A program made the position numbers and the translations under genes. This document shows positions 52,741-61,901 of a DNA stretch of 63,120 nt, piece by piece; positions within the stretch are counted from its first letter, which is position 1, and the number at the start of each line of letters is the position of its first letter. The notes under the pieces are model-generated. The model had not been told where the DNA came from. It did not search any database and saw nothing but the letters and a program-made list of their open reading frames with translations. The stretch lies in contig NZ_SMAN01000020.1 in assembly GCF_004342905.1 (NCBI RefSeq), forward strand, positions 1 through 63,120, given 5' to 3'. This DNA is from Melghiribacillus thermohalophilus. Its GTDB lineage: Bacteria > Bacillota > Bacilli > Bacillales > Alkalibacillaceae.

Positions 52741-54159
52741 CTAAGCACCTTTTTTAGACACTTTCTCTTCTTCCTGTACACCTTTGAGCAGAAAAGACGC
52801 TGGAACGGCCAGAGCAATGACAATGGCCGATATAAGAAAAGATTCATTAATAGCCTGAAGAGTTGCTTCCTGGAGGGTCAAATGATCACCTAGCATGAGC
52901 TGACCCCTCCGCACCTCATAATAAATGGAAAAAAACACAATTCCGATGGAAGATGACATTTGCCGAATGACATTATTCATGGCAGAACCCTGGGCCACGA
53001 GATCATCGGAAATGGCATTCATCCCTGCTGTCGTGGCAGGCATATTGCCAAATCCCAGTCCCATTCCTCTGACCGCATGAATAAACAGAATAAACCAGAA
53101 CGATGTCTTCATGTCTACAAACCCAAATACGGCACTGGACAGAGCCAGAATCATTAACCCCAGGGGAACCACATACTTCGGTCCTTTTACATCCAATATT
53201 TTTCCTCCCAGCGTCATAAATAGGCCGCTTAACAGCGCAGCCGGAAGAAAGATGATCCCTGTCTGAACCATGCTGAACCCATAGACTTCCTGTATTAATA
53301 ACGGGAGAAGGAAAATTCCGGAAAATAACCCGATGGAAGCTGCAGAAGTAACTACAATGGACATCGTATACGTGCGGACTTTAAAAACAGATAAATGAAG
53401 CAAAGGCTGTTCCTGTTTTCGTTCATACAGAACAAAAACTATCAGGGAAATACATCCGACCCCAATCAACAGAATATGTTCCATCTGATACAGGGCATCG
53501 AGAGTCTTTATTTGTCCCAGGGCCAAAAGGACTGAACCGATTCCTGTAAAAACCAGGACAAACCCTTTCCAGTCAAAGGACAAATCCGGTTTCGTTTCGG
53601 TTTCTTTTAAATATTTCATAGAAAATAACAACCCGGCGATCGCAAATGGAATATTAAACAGAAATAAAAAATACCAGTCCAAATACTCCGCAATAAAGCC
53701 TCCGATCGTTGGCCCGACTGCCGGTGCGACCATGGCAGCAATTCCATATATCCCGACGGCGAGTCCCCGTTCATTTTTAGGAAAAGCATGAAAGATCAAT
53801 GCCATGGAATTCGGCATCATTAACCCACCGGCAATCCCCTGGATCGCCCGGGACAGAATAACCATGGATAAAGTCTGGGACAGAGCCCCGGATAAAGAGC
53901 CGGCCATAAACAGGGTTAATCCAAGAAGGTACACATTTTTCTTGCCGATTTTATCTCCGAGATACCCTGTAATAGGCATGGTCACCCCCATGGCGACCAT
54001 AAATATTGTCAAAACCCAGCTTGCTGCCACCGCATCTGTCTGAAAAATTTTCATAAAATGGGGAAGCACCGGATTTAACATACTATTATTTAAAATGACG
54101 GTAAACGTACCGAATAAAACAGAAATCACTACAAGCCATTTCGCAGGCAATTTGCTCAT
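52741..54159 (-). CDS. MFS multidrug exporter, DHA2 (14-helix) family
   Basis: A 472-residue transporter with about 14 membrane helices, in the EmrB/QacA group of drug:H+ antiporters. Visible motifs: NNSMLNPVLPHFMK in helix 1, the motif A loop GYLGDKIGKKNVYL, and motif C-like AVGPTIGGFIAEY. GGGGG eight bases upstream marks the ATG at 54159. A longer frame extends upstream through repeat array 3 (WAISVCLWAV), which is an artefact of the stop-free repeat. The substrate cannot be told. Confidence 0.9.
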   Translation of the reverse strand: MSKLPAKWLVVISVLFGTFTVILNNSMLNPVLPHFMKIFQTDAVAASWVLTIFMVAMGVTMPITGYLGDKIGKKNVYLLGLTLFMAGSLSGALSQTLSMVILSRAIQGIAGGLMMPNSMALIFHAFPKNERGLAVGIYGIAAMVAPAVGPTIGGFIAEYLDWYFLFLFNIPFAIAGLLFSMKYLKETETKPDLSFDWKGFVLVFTGIGSVLLALGQIKTLDALYQMEHILLIGVGCISLIVFVLYERKQEQPLLHLSVFKVRTYTMSIVVTSAASIGLFSGIFLLPLLIQEVYGFSMVQTGIIFLPAALLSGLFMTLGGKILDVKGPKYVVPLGLMILALSSAVFGFVDMKTSFWFILFIHAVRGMGLGFGNMPATTAGMNAISDDLVAQGSAMNNVIRQMSSSIGIVFFSIYYEVRRGQLMLGDHLTLQEATLQAINESFLISAIVIALAVPASFLLKGVQEEEKVSKKGA

Positions 54160-54244
54160 AAGGTTATCCCCCGTCGAATTTATTTCGTCACTCGAAACTA
54201 TTTTATCTTTTCTATAAAAAAATGAAAAGAGATTGGTCTTTGTC

Positions 54245-54412
54245 GTCCATGAATAGAACGACACCGCCCAGAGGCAGACGCTAATCGCCCATGAAGTAGA
54301 CACGACAGCCCAGAGGCAGACGCTTAGCGTTCATGAATGTAGCGCTACCACCCAGGGGTCGATGTTCATCGCTCATAAGCGTAGCGCTGCCGCCCAGTGG
54401 CCGACACCATCG
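54245..54412. repeat. 21-bp tandem repeat array 3 (8 units, inverted orientation)
   Basis: Eight 21-bp units in a row, best read on the minus strand as TGGGCGATTAGCGTCTGCC and TGGGCGGTGTCG variants, with alternating unit types giving a 42-bp period. They share the TGGGC head and TTAGCG core with arrays 1 and 2 but point the other way. The array lies between the rex terminator and the MFS start. Confidence 0.8.
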
Positions 54413-54527
54413 ACCGGAGGATTTCGCTGTTCGACCAGGGGGAAATGCGATCGTCATGTCCACTGTTCCCCCGGAAAGTTAAGCACAATCACCTGAAGGA
54501 TAACTGCATTGCTCAAATAAAAACGAA

Positions 54528-54563
54528 CGAGCTGCCTCAAGAATCTAAGACAGCTCTTTTTTC
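54528..54563 (+). terminator. Plus-strand terminator-like hairpin beyond rex
   Basis: GAGCTGYCT.. arms (GAGCTGCC and GACAGCTC) flank a 16-base loop with six T on the plus strand. No plus-strand gene upstream is known, so it may belong to transcription across array 3. Confidence 0.5.
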
Positions 54564-54570
54564 GAAAAAT

Positions 54571-54619
54571 GACAGACGTTTCCATTCAGGCTCAAACTTG
54601 TGATAAACGTCTCTTTTCA
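54571..54619 (-). terminator. Terminator of rex
   Basis: AGACGTTT pairs with AAACGTCT around a loop of about 25 bases; T-rich sequence follows on the minus strand. Confidence 0.6.
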
Positions 54620-54624
54620 GCCGT

Positions 54625-55281
54625 TTACTCTTTTGTATCCTCTGTCAGGGGATAGTTTTTCAAAAAATAGACGAGGGTCTGAAGTTCTACAGACAGATCG
54701 ATATGGTGAACCCGGATATGGTCCGGAACGGCGATTCTTGCCGGTGTAAAGTTTAAGATCCCCTTGATTCCCGCTTTGACCAGACGCTCAGTGATTCCCT
54801 GGGCTGCACTAGCTGGGACGGTCAAAATGGCAACAGGTATATCGTGATTTAGCCGCCCTTCCAGTTCATCAATATGATATACCGGCACACCCCCGACCTC
54901 TGTTCCAACTTTATCTGGATTATGATCAAAAGCGATTTCAATTTTTGTATTATTGTTTTTCATAAAATTATAATGAAGAAACGCGGTTCCAAGGTTCCCT
55001 ACGCCGATCAGGGTGACCCGGGTGATTTCATCCTGATCCAGGGTTTTTCGGAAAAAGGAAAGTAAATAGTTCACATTATACCCGTATCCTTTTTTGCCAA
55101 GGGCTCCAAAATAGGAAAAATCCCGGCGGATGGTTGCGGAATCTACTTTTACAGCTTCACTTAACTCCCGGGAAGAAACCCTGGTTTTCCCCTGGTTCGA
55201 AAGATTATTTAAGAACCGGTAATATAGCGGAAGACGCTTTGCAGTTGCCTGCGGTATTTTATGCTGATCCCCTTGATTCAT
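54625..55281 (-). CDS. rex: Redox-sensing transcriptional repressor Rex
   Basis: A 218-residue repressor that reads the NADH/NAD+ ratio and controls fermentation and respiration genes. The N-terminal winged helix has [11 protein letters not shown] and [24 protein letters not shown]; the Rossmann domain has [13 protein letters not shown] and [10 protein letters not shown]. The C-terminal swapped helix ends [17 protein letters not shown] precedes the ATG. The gene is divergent from ydiF, as in B. subtilis. Confidence 0.97.
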   Translation of the reverse strand: MNQGDQHKIPQATAKRLPLYYRFLNNLSNQGKTRVSSRELSEAVKVDSATIRRDFSYFGALGKKGYGYNVNYLLSFFRKTLDQDEITRVTLIGVGNLGTAFLHYNFMKNNNTKIEIAFDHNPDKVGTEVGGVPVYHIDELEGRLNHDIPVAILTVPASAAQGITERLVKAGIKGILNFTPARIAVPDHIRVHHIDLSVELQTLVYFLKNYPLTEDTKE

Positions 55282-55397
55282 CCCTACTCCTCCTCAAACC
55301 TTCTCCTTTATCACTCAAAACAGCTTAAGCTTAAACCATCCTGTCTTGCAATTGTTCAGACAGATAAGATAAACTTATTTCGTTGAGGTGAATGCAC

Positions 55398-57332
55398 ATG
55401 ATTGTTATGCAACTGAACCAGATAACCAAATTTTTTGGAGCTGACCTTATTTTATCGAATATTAAATTAGAAGTACACAATCGTGACCGAATTGCCATCG
55501 TCGGCCGAAACGGGGCCGGAAAATCTACCTTATTGAAAATTATGGCCGGTGAGCTTTCTCACGATGATGGTGAAATCTATATGCCAAAAGATGTTACCAT
55601 CGGCTATCTGGCCCAAAACACCGGGCTGAAATCCGATCTTTCCATCTGGGATGAGATGGAGAACGTGTTCGCCCGCCTCAAGGAGATGGAAGAGGATCTG
55701 AGAAAGCTTGAAGTGAAAATGGGAGATCCTGGTCTTTTTCAGAATCAGGAAGCCTATGAACAACTTTTGAAAGAATATGATGAAAAGCAGTCCCTTTTTA
55801 AATCGGCAGGGGGGTTTCAATACGAAGCAAAAATCAAACAGGTGCTGAATGGACTTCAGTTTCAGGACTATGATTTTGACACCCCGATCCGTACTTTAAG
55901 CGGTGGTCAAAAAACAAGACTTGCTTTAGGCAAACTGCTTTTGTCAAAACCAGACATACTGATCCTCGATGAACCCACCAACCATCTGGACATTGAAACC
56001 CTAAACTGGCTGGAACAGTACCTGCAGTCCTATGATGGGGCCGTCATCATCGTCTCCCACGACCGTTATTTTCTGGATAAAACCGTGACTATCGTATACG
56101 AAATTGCGTTTCAGCAGTCAAAAAAATATACTGGGAACTATTCCGACTATTTGCGTCAAAAAGCAAAGGATTATGAGCGGGATATCAAATTATATGAAAA
56201 GCAGCAGGCAGAAATTAAACGTCTCGAGGAATTTATCCAGAAAAATATTGCCCGGGACTCCACAAGCAAACAAGCACAGAGCCGTCGAAAACAGCTGGAG
56301 AAGATGGAGAAAATGGACAAACCGTCCCTCGAAAATCGGTCTGCTAAGTTTTCTTTTGATATTCAAAGACCGAGCGGAAATGATGTATTAAAGATCCGGA
56401 AACTCAGTTTCCAATATGAAACAGATGATGATTATATTTTTCAAAACGTTCATCTGGATTTAAACCGCGGCGATCGTGTCGCCATCGTCGGACCCAATGG
56501 AATCGGAAAATCAACACTGTTGAAAACGATTGTCGGCCAGCTGAAACCGTCCCGGGGAAAATTACAATATGGTACAAATGTACAGATTGGTTACTACGAT
56601 CAAGAGCAAACCCATTTATCCATGGCCAAAACCGTATTAAATGAACTCTGGGATGAGCATCCTGCCATGCCGGAAAAAGACATCCGAACAGTCCTGGGAA
56701 ACTTTTTATTCTCAGGGGATGATGTATTAAAACCCGTTTCGGCTCTGAGCGGCGGAGAAAAAGCCCGGTTAATCCTGGCCAAACTGATGCTTCAGAAAGC
56801 AAACTTTCTTGTCATGGACGAGCCCACCAACCATCTCGATCTCGACAGCAAAGAAGTGCTTGAGTCGGCATTAATCGATTTTCCGGGTACGTTGCTTTTT
56901 GTTTCCCATGACCGTTACTTTATCAACCGTATTGCTGAAAAAATTCTGGAGCTGTCTGATCAGGGAGCAAAATTATATCTTGGCAATTATGATTATTACT
57001 TACAAAAGAAACAAGAAGAACAGGAAATCCAGGAACTGAATAAGAAAAATGATTTGCCGGAACAGATGGAGACATCAACAGATTACGAACAGCAAAAACA
57101 AGAAAAACGAAAATTGCGAAAGATCAGGCGGCAAATCGAAGAAGTCGAACGGGAAATCGAGTCGCTGGAAAAAGCCATTGCCAAATGCGATGAAAAAATG
57201 ACCGATCCAGAACTGTTCCATGATTACGAAGCATTAAAAAAGATGAATGAAGAGAAAGAAAATTATCAACAACAGCTGGATCATTTCATGCAACAGTGGA
57301 CTGAGCTTCACGAAAAAATGGACGACTGGTAA
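55398..57332 (+). CDS. ydiF: ABC-F family ATPase (YdiF)
   Basis: A 644-residue ABC-F protein with two ATPase domains and no membrane helices; family members act on the ribosome. Walker A motifs are GRNGAGKSTLLK and GPNGIGKSTLLK, signatures TLSGGQKTRLAL and ALSGGEKARLIL, and Walker B ILILDEPTNHLD and FLVMDEPTNHLD. The inter-domain linker is charged and the C-terminus is a long coiled coil. GAGGTG seven bases before the ATG at 55398 is better than the ATG two codons earlier. The exact role of YdiF is not established. Confidence 0.95.
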   Translation: MIVMQLNQITKFFGADLILSNIKLEVHNRDRIAIVGRNGAGKSTLLKIMAGELSHDDGEIYMPKDVTIGYLAQNTGLKSDLSIWDEMENVFARLKEMEEDLRKLEVKMGDPGLFQNQEAYEQLLKEYDEKQSLFKSAGGFQYEAKIKQVLNGLQFQDYDFDTPIRTLSGGQKTRLALGKLLLSKPDILILDEPTNHLDIETLNWLEQYLQSYDGAVIIVSHDRYFLDKTVTIVYEIAFQQSKKYTGNYSDYLRQKAKDYERDIKLYEKQQAEIKRLEEFIQKNIARDSTSKQAQSRRKQLEKMEKMDKPSLENRSAKFSFDIQRPSGNDVLKIRKLSFQYETDDDYIFQNVHLDLNRGDRVAIVGPNGIGKSTLLKTIVGQLKPSRGKLQYGTNVQIGYYDQEQTHLSMAKTVLNELWDEHPAMPEKDIRTVLGNFLFSGDDVLKPVSALSGGEKARLILAKLMLQKANFLVMDEPTNHLDLDSKEVLESALIDFPGTLLFVSHDRYFINRIAEKILELSDQGAKLYLGNYDYYLQKKQEEQEIQELNKKNDLPEQMETSTDYEQQKQEKRKLRKIRRQIEEVEREIESLEKAIAKCDEKMTDPELFHDYEALKKMNEEKENYQQQLDHFMQQWTELHEKMDDW

Positions 57333-57404
57333 AACCCGTGCTCCTGTTCCCTGGAAATACTTCATAGCAGTTCCTTTGAAAAAACTAAAACGATAGCCTT
57401 TGTT

Positions 57405-57434
57405 AAAAGATCACCGTGGAAGGTGATCTTTTAT
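57405..57434 (+). terminator. Terminator of ydiF
   Basis: AAAAGATCACC pairs with GGTGATCTTTT around a six-base loop. Confidence 0.85.
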
Positions 57435-57469
57435 ATTTGATAGAATTTGAAAAAAAGTCTTTTGTTGAG

Positions 57470-57495
57470 TGATACTTTTTGGCAGCTGATCCGTC
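57470..57495 (+). promoter_or_regulatory. Candidate ECF promoter of the sigma/anti-sigma pair
   Basis: TGATAC (57470-57475), a 16-base spacer and CGTC (57492-57495) resemble the TGAAAC-N16-CGTC type used by Bacillus ECF sigma factors, with one change in the -35. It lies 72 bases before the sigma start, as expected for autoregulation. Confidence 0.45.
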
Positions 57496-57566
57496 TTTAG
57501 GGTGAGTCAGGCTGAAACTACTCGGGAGATTTTTTAGTTATGCAAATGAAAAGTGAGGTGTATGGT

Positions 57567-58097
57567 TTGGAAGAGGAGTTAAAAAAACAAAAAATACAGA
57601 CATGGTACAAGGAATATAGCGATGGCATTTATCGATTTATTCTCATAATGATCGGCGACCATGAACAGGCAAAAGATTTAACTCAGGATACATTTATAAA
57701 GGCTTACCATCATCTGGATTACTTCGCGGGAAAAACCAGTGATAAAAATTGGCTATATCGCATCGCCAGGACTGTCACCATTGATTTTATGCGCAAACGA
57801 AAACCGATCCGATATATGTTTGATTCCATCAACGGTATTCCAGCGAAAGACCCTTCCCCGGAAAAAATTGTCCAACTAGGAGAGGAAGAAGAACAGGTGT
57901 ACCGTGCCTTAAGTCAATTAAAGCGATCCTACCGAGAAGTCATTATTCTCAGGAAAATCAAAGAATTGTCTGTTCGGGAAACTGCGGAGGTACTGGAATG
58001 GAAGGAAACCAAAGTGAAAACGACCCTTTCAAGGGCTTTAAAAGCGTTAAAAACGCAGTTGCGAAAGGAGGGATATCATCATGAAACCATATCATGA
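57567..58097 (+). CDS. ECF-type RNA polymerase sigma factor
   Basis: A 176-residue sigma-70 family factor. Region 2 is DGIYRFILIMIGDHEQAKDLTQDTFIKAY with the -10 binding WLYRIARTVTIDFMRKRK; region 4 is LKRSYREVIILRKIKELSVRETAEVLEW (residues about 115-142). Spacing and length fit extracytoplasmic function factors. GAGGTG six bases before TTG at 57567 supports this start. The next gene overlaps and has the look of its anti-sigma. I cannot equate it with a B. subtilis sigma by sequence memory. Confidence 0.9.
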   Translation: MEEELKKQKIQTWYKEYSDGIYRFILIMIGDHEQAKDLTQDTFIKAYHHLDYFAGKTSDKNWLYRIARTVTIDFMRKRKPIRYMFDSINGIPAKDPSPEKIVQLGEEEEQVYRALSQLKRSYREVIILRKIKELSVRETAEVLEWKETKVKTTLSRALKALKTQLRKEGYHHETIS

Positions 58098-58755
58098 TCA
58101 AACAGAACTTGAAAAAACCTTTCGTTCTTTTGAATCCATTATGTTTGATGAAAAGGATAAAGAAGAAGTATATGCCAGCCTGATCAACAATATGGATCAA
58201 GGGGAGGTAAAAAACAAATGGGTCAAATGGTCCAACTCTATCCTGACAGCTGTCGTTGCTATGATTTTCTTCATCGCAGGCGGATATGTCGTGATCGATC
58301 AATTTATCCTGGATCAGGCACATCCTACTCAACACGATCAGCATTTACAAACCATCGAGCTTTATCTGGAAAATGAGTTCACAGGACCGAATGACGAGTT
58401 AAGCAGCATTTTTGATAAAGGTCTGCATCCACTCGAACTAGATGAATATCTGGATCAAAACTATGGCGATATTGCAGTAGACCTGGAAAAAATGATTAAA
58501 GGGAATGGCGTATTATCATTTTTACGAAGTGCACATCTCAACGACTATCAATTAAAGCCAAACAAAATAGATATCCAAAAGATTGAAGGAACGCAAAACC
58601 ACGTCTATAAATATGAAGTCGAAGTCGAATATAGCAAAAATGGCCAAACAAACACAGCTACAGTTACTGGAGTGATCAACCTCGATGATAATGGCAAAAT
58701 TTTATTGATCCGAAACATGGATGACGGTGGATTATATGAAAAGCTAAACCAGTGA
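58081..58755 (+). CDS. Putative membrane anti-sigma factor
   Basis: A 224-residue protein with a cytoplasmic N-terminus of about 50 residues, one membrane helix (SILTAVVAMIFFIAGGYVVI) and an extracellular C-terminal domain rich in charged residues. It overlaps the ECF gene by 17 bases, with GGAGGG before the ATG. Position and topology fit a membrane anti-sigma that holds the sigma factor until an envelope signal. No zinc anti-sigma HxxxCxxC motif is present, so the binding mode differs from ZAS proteins. Confidence 0.75.
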   Translation: MKPYHDQTELEKTFRSFESIMFDEKDKEEVYASLINNMDQGEVKNKWVKWSNSILTAVVAMIFFIAGGYVVIDQFILDQAHPTQHDQHLQTIELYLENEFTGPNDELSSIFDKGLHPLELDEYLDQNYGDIAVDLEKMIKGNGVLSFLRSAHLNDYQLKPNKIDIQKIEGTQNHVYKYEVEVEYSKNGQTNTATVTGVINLDDNGKILLIRNMDDGGLYEKLNQ

Positions 58756-58802
58756 AAATAGAAACGTTCATAAATCGTTTCAAATGTGGCGAGAGTTTTA
58801 GA

Positions 58803-58837
58803 AAAAGGCATGGAGAAAAGAACTCCATGCCTTTTTA
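58803..58837 (+). terminator. Terminator of the sigma/anti-sigma operon
   Basis: AAGGCATGGAG pairs with CTCCATGCCTT around a seven-base loop, then five T. Confidence 0.9.
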
Positions 58838-58934
58838 ATCTGAGTGAATGCACAATTTCCATGGGGCAGTGAGATAAAATGAAAGTCTTCCCCATTAAAG
58901 ATGAGGGGATGTTTGTCCGAGGATTCATTAATAC

Positions 58935-59156
58935 TTATTCACACAATTGACAATCAACCTGCGTTATCCACAGGGATATACACATATTCAGCCTTGATAC
59001 GGACCCTTTTTACGGATCTTTTCCACATTATCCACAGAAAAACCCTACTTTATCCACAATTTTCGTTCACACTCAACTCTTTGTCATGAGAAGGATTCGC
59101 TCCGTTTATCCACTGTTTCCTGCTTTTTTGTGGATAAGTTTATCATGTTATCCACA
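58935..59156. other. DnaA-box cluster between ydiF/ECF genes and tsaD
   Basis: Seven DnaA boxes in 222 bases. Perfect TTATCCACA at 58964-58972, 59028-59036, 59050-59058 and 59148-59156; the reverse TGTGGATAA at 59129-59137; TTATTCACA at 58935-58943 and TTATCCACT at 59106-59114. No dnaA, dnaN or AT-rich unwinding region is nearby, so this is not oriC. B. subtilis has a DnaA-box cluster in the same gcp(tsaD)-ydiF interval that helps hold back replication initiation by binding DnaA. The rest of the 504-base gap is without a gene. Confidence 0.92.
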
Positions 59157-59259
59157 CACATCCTTCATTTTATCTGTACAGACATATACCATAAACCCCC
59201 TCTAAGGGGAAAGCTGACCACTTAGAAGGGGTTGTTCATCGGAGCCTTCTTCGATTCTC

Positions 59260-60300
59260 TCAACGCTTTGACCGCTTCGCATAGCGCTCCAGACTTAATG
59301 ATGGGTTCGCATTTAAATCCAGACCAGCACGGTGCCCCTGCTCAAAGGCTACACTTCCGGCTGCTGCGATCATAGCTGCATTATCGGTGCATAAAGAAAG
59401 GGGCGGAATAAGTACGTCAATCGCTTCACCGGCAAATTGTTCTTTCAGTCCGGCCCGCAATCCTTTATTGGCTGCCACTCCTCCGGCGACAATCAGTTGC
59501 TTCACTTCGTATTCCCGGGCAGCCCGGTATGTTTTCGTCACCAGTACATCAATGACACTTTCCTGAAAACTTGCAGCAATATCTTCTTTTTTTAAGGTTT
59601 TTCCCTTTTGTCTGGCGTTGTGAAGCGTATTCATGACCGCTGTTTTTAACCCGCTGAAGCTAAAGTCATATGAGCCTTCCTCAAGCCAGGCTCGAGGAAA
59701 ATCAATCGTTGCCTCCCCTTCTGCCGCAAGCCGATCGATATATGGACCGCCAGGATAAGGCAGATCAAGGGCTTTGGCCACTTTGTCATAGGCTTCGCCG
59801 GCAGCATCATCCCTCGTTTCGCCAATGACCTGAAAATCCCCGTGTTCCTTCATCACAATTAACTCGGTATGTCCACCGGAGACAACAAGAGACAGTAACG
59901 GAAAAGAAAATTCCTTTTCGAGTCGGTTGGCATAAATATGACCAGCTATATGGTGAACACCTACAAGAGGCTTCTGATGGGCATAGGCAATGGCTTTTGC
60001 GGCGTTCACTCCAATTAAAAGGGCTCCTACCAGTCCTGGGCCTTCAGTAACCGCAATGGCATCGATCTCTTCCATGGTCACACCGGCTTTTTGGAGAGCT
60101 TCTTCCAGTACAATCGTGATCTGCTCTATATGATGTCTGGAAGCAATTTCAGGTACCACTCCGCCGAAACGTTTATGACTCTCAATTTGGGACGCTACCA
60201 CGTTCGATAACAGGTCTCTTCCATTTTTAACAATGGCGACGGCTGTTTCGTCACAGCTCGTTTCGATGGCTAAAATATATTGATCCGTTTTTTGTTTCAT
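59260..60300 (-). CDS. tsaD: tRNA N6-threonylcarbamoyladenosine synthase TsaD
   Basis: A 346-residue Kae1/TsaD that transfers threonylcarbamoyl to A37 of ANN-decoding tRNAs. ASKHA-fold motifs: [14 protein letters not shown] at the N-terminus, the metal-binding [25 protein letters not shown], and [13 protein letters not shown]. The ATG at 60300 overlaps the rimI stop (ATGA); a GTG four codons upstream is less likely. It is the end of thiL-tsaE-tsaB-rimI-tsaD. Confidence 0.97.
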   Translation of the reverse strand: MKQKTDQYILAIETSCDETAVAIVKNGRDLLSNVVASQIESHKRFGGVVPEIASRHHIEQITIVLEEALQKAGVTMEEIDAIAVTEGPGLVGALLIGVNAAKAIAYAHQKPLVGVHHIAGHIYANRLEKEFSFPLLSLVVSGGHTELIVMKEHGDFQVIGETRDDAAGEAYDKVAKALDLPYPGGPYIDRLAAEGEATIDFPRAWLEEGSYDFSFSGLKTAVMNTLHNARQKGKTLKKEDIAASFQESVIDVLVTKTYRAAREYEVKQLIVAGGVAANKGLRAGLKEQFAGEAIDVLIPPLSLCTDNAAMIAAAGSVAFEQGHRAGLDLNANPSLSLERYAKRSKR

Positions 60301-60743
60301 AGTTTCACCCACATTACCATAGCATCTTCTTGATTATCCTGATAATAATTTTTTCGTATCCCCACTGGTTTCATTCCAAATTTCCGATACATCCTCTGGG
60401 CAACTGCATTGGAAATTCTCACTTCCAGTGACAGCGATTTGGCTTCTTTTTCTCTGGCTTTTTGAAGGGCAAAGGAGAATAAAGTTTCTCCAAATTTGTA
60501 CCCCCGGAATTCAGGCAAAATGGCGATGTTCGTAATCTGTGCCTGGTCCAATACGATCCACAAGCCACAATAGCCAAAAATGCGATCCTGATTTTCGATC
60601 ACATAATAAAACGCATACGGATTTTCCACCAGTTCATTGACAAAAGCAGACCGATCCCAGGGGGATGAAAAGCAGGTATGTTCAATGTTCATCACTTCAT
60701 CAAGATCATGGATGGTCATCGAGCGTATAACAGGTTCACTCAT
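60297..60743 (-). CDS. rimI: Ribosomal protein alanine N-acetyltransferase RimI
   Basis: A 148-residue GNAT enzyme that acetylates the N-terminal alanine of S18. Family text: [22 protein letters not shown] (acetyl-CoA site, about residues 66-87), [19 protein letters not shown] and [22 protein letters not shown] precedes the ATG at 60743, which overlaps the tsaB end by eight bases; a longer frame upstream lies within tsaB and is spurious. Confidence 0.94.
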   Translation of the reverse strand: MSEPVIRSMTIHDLDEVMNIEHTCFSSPWDRSAFVNELVENPYAFYYVIENQDRIFGYCGLWIVLDQAQITNIAILPEFRGYKFGETLFSFALQKAREKEAKSLSLEVRISNAVAQRMYRKFGMKPVGIRKNYYQDNQEDAMVMWVKL

Positions 60744-61437
60744 GACCGTTACCCCTTGTTTGAAGCCATTTTGCCTCCGCTTCTGCGAGCCGTAAATAAT
60801 GAGGGGTAAATGAGTGGAGATCTTCCGCATCCCGGTCTTTTCCGATATGCCCCAGCACGGATGCTCTTGGAATGTGCATAAACGCCTCAGCGATTACTGC
60901 CTGATCTCCCAGCAATTCCTGTATATTTTCCCTGTGCAGCGAGAAGTTATTCCCGATGAATAAAACTTGTTCCTTCTGTGATTTCAATTCCTGAAGCCAG
61001 TCCGTAAACTGTATATTTTTTTCTTCCAACACCGGGATCAACTGTTTACCATCCCTTTTATAAACCGCGGCAAACACTCTCCCGCGTCTGGCATCGAAAA
61101 AGGAACAGATCAGGCCCGGGAAATAAAACCCATTATAGGCTGCCGCTTCCAGACTGGATACACCTGTAATGGGAATGTTCAGCGTCCATGCAAGGGTCTT
61201 TGCCGTAGTCACCCCTATGCGGACTCCTGTATAGGAACCCGGCCCCCTTGCCACCACAATTTTATGGATTTCCCCGGGTGTAATACCCGCATCTCTTAAT
61301 ATATTGTCAATAGCAGGCATCAGGGCAACGGAGTGATTTTTTTTTACATTGGTCGTATATTCTGCAATGAGCTGGTCCCCATTCAAAACGGCTGTGCTCA
61401 TTACCTGGTTGGATGTATCAATAGCCAGAATGTTCAT
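60736..61437 (-). CDS. tsaB: tRNA threonylcarbamoyladenosine biosynthesis protein TsaB
   Basis: A 233-residue TsaB, the TsaD partner. It starts ILAIDTSNQVMSTAV and holds KKNHSVALMPAIDNIL, ARGPGSYTGVRIGVTTAKTL and VSSLEAAA. AAGGAG precedes an ATG that overlaps the tsaE stop by four bases. Confidence 0.96.
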   Translation of the reverse strand: MNILAIDTSNQVMSTAVLNGDQLIAEYTTNVKKNHSVALMPAIDNILRDAGITPGEIHKIVVARGPGSYTGVRIGVTTAKTLAWTLNIPITGVSSLEAAAYNGFYFPGLICSFFDARRGRVFAAVYKRDGKQLIPVLEEKNIQFTDWLQELKSQKEQVLFIGNNFSLHRENIQELLGDQAVIAEAFMHIPRASVLGHIGKDRDAEDLHSFTPHYLRLAEAEAKWLQTRGNGHE

Positions 61438-61889
61438 GACAATAACTCCTTACAAACGTGATCAAAATGTTCATTTGCCGGTTTGAGAATGATTTTTCGT
61501 TCATTCTCTGAAACATAAAGAATTTGAATATCGAGTCGTTCTGCCGGCAAAAATTCATGAATAAAAGATGGCCATTCCACGACAGAAACTCCGTCCCCAT
61601 GAAAGTATTCATCAAAACCGATATCCTCTTCACTTTCCTCTAAACGGTAAACATCCATGTGATACAGTGGAATATCTCCGTCATACTCTTTGACAATCGT
61701 AAAAGTAGGGCTGTTCACCGTGCGGGAAATATTGAGTCCATTCGCCAGACCTTTTGTAAAAGTGGTTTTCCCGGCTCCCAGGTCTCCTTCAAGGGTTATG
61801 ACATCCCCTGGCTTCAGTTGTCTGGCCAGTCGACTGGCCAGCGTTTTCGTTTCTTCATCTGAATGAGTCATGAATTCATAAGTGTTCAT
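61434..61889 (-). CDS. tsaE: tRNA threonylcarbamoyladenosine biosynthesis ATPase TsaE
   Basis: A 151-residue P-loop ATPase of the t6A machinery. Walker A is LEGDLGAGKTTFTKGLA, followed by VNSPTFTIVKEY and HMDVYRLE; the late VVEWPSF is also typical. AAAGGTG lies before the ATG. It follows thiL by 12 bases and overlaps tsaB. Confidence 0.96.
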   Translation of the reverse strand: MNTYEFMTHSDEETKTLASRLARQLKPGDVITLEGDLGAGKTTFTKGLANGLNISRTVNSPTFTIVKEYDGDIPLYHMDVYRLEESEEDIGFDEYFHGDGVSVVEWPSFIHEFLPAERLDIQILYVSENERKIILKPANEHFDHVCKELLS

Positions 61890-61901
61890 AGCATCACCTT
61901 T

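Noticed and set aside
58935-59156. DnaA boxes as the chromosomal origin
   Set aside because: No dnaA, dnaN, rpmH or AT-rich unwinding region nearby; flanked by ydiF/ECF genes and tsaD, where a regulatory cluster is known in B. subtilis.
60744-60830. N-terminal extension of rimI
   Set aside because: It lies wholly inside tsaB in another frame; the ATG at 60743 has its own ribosome site.
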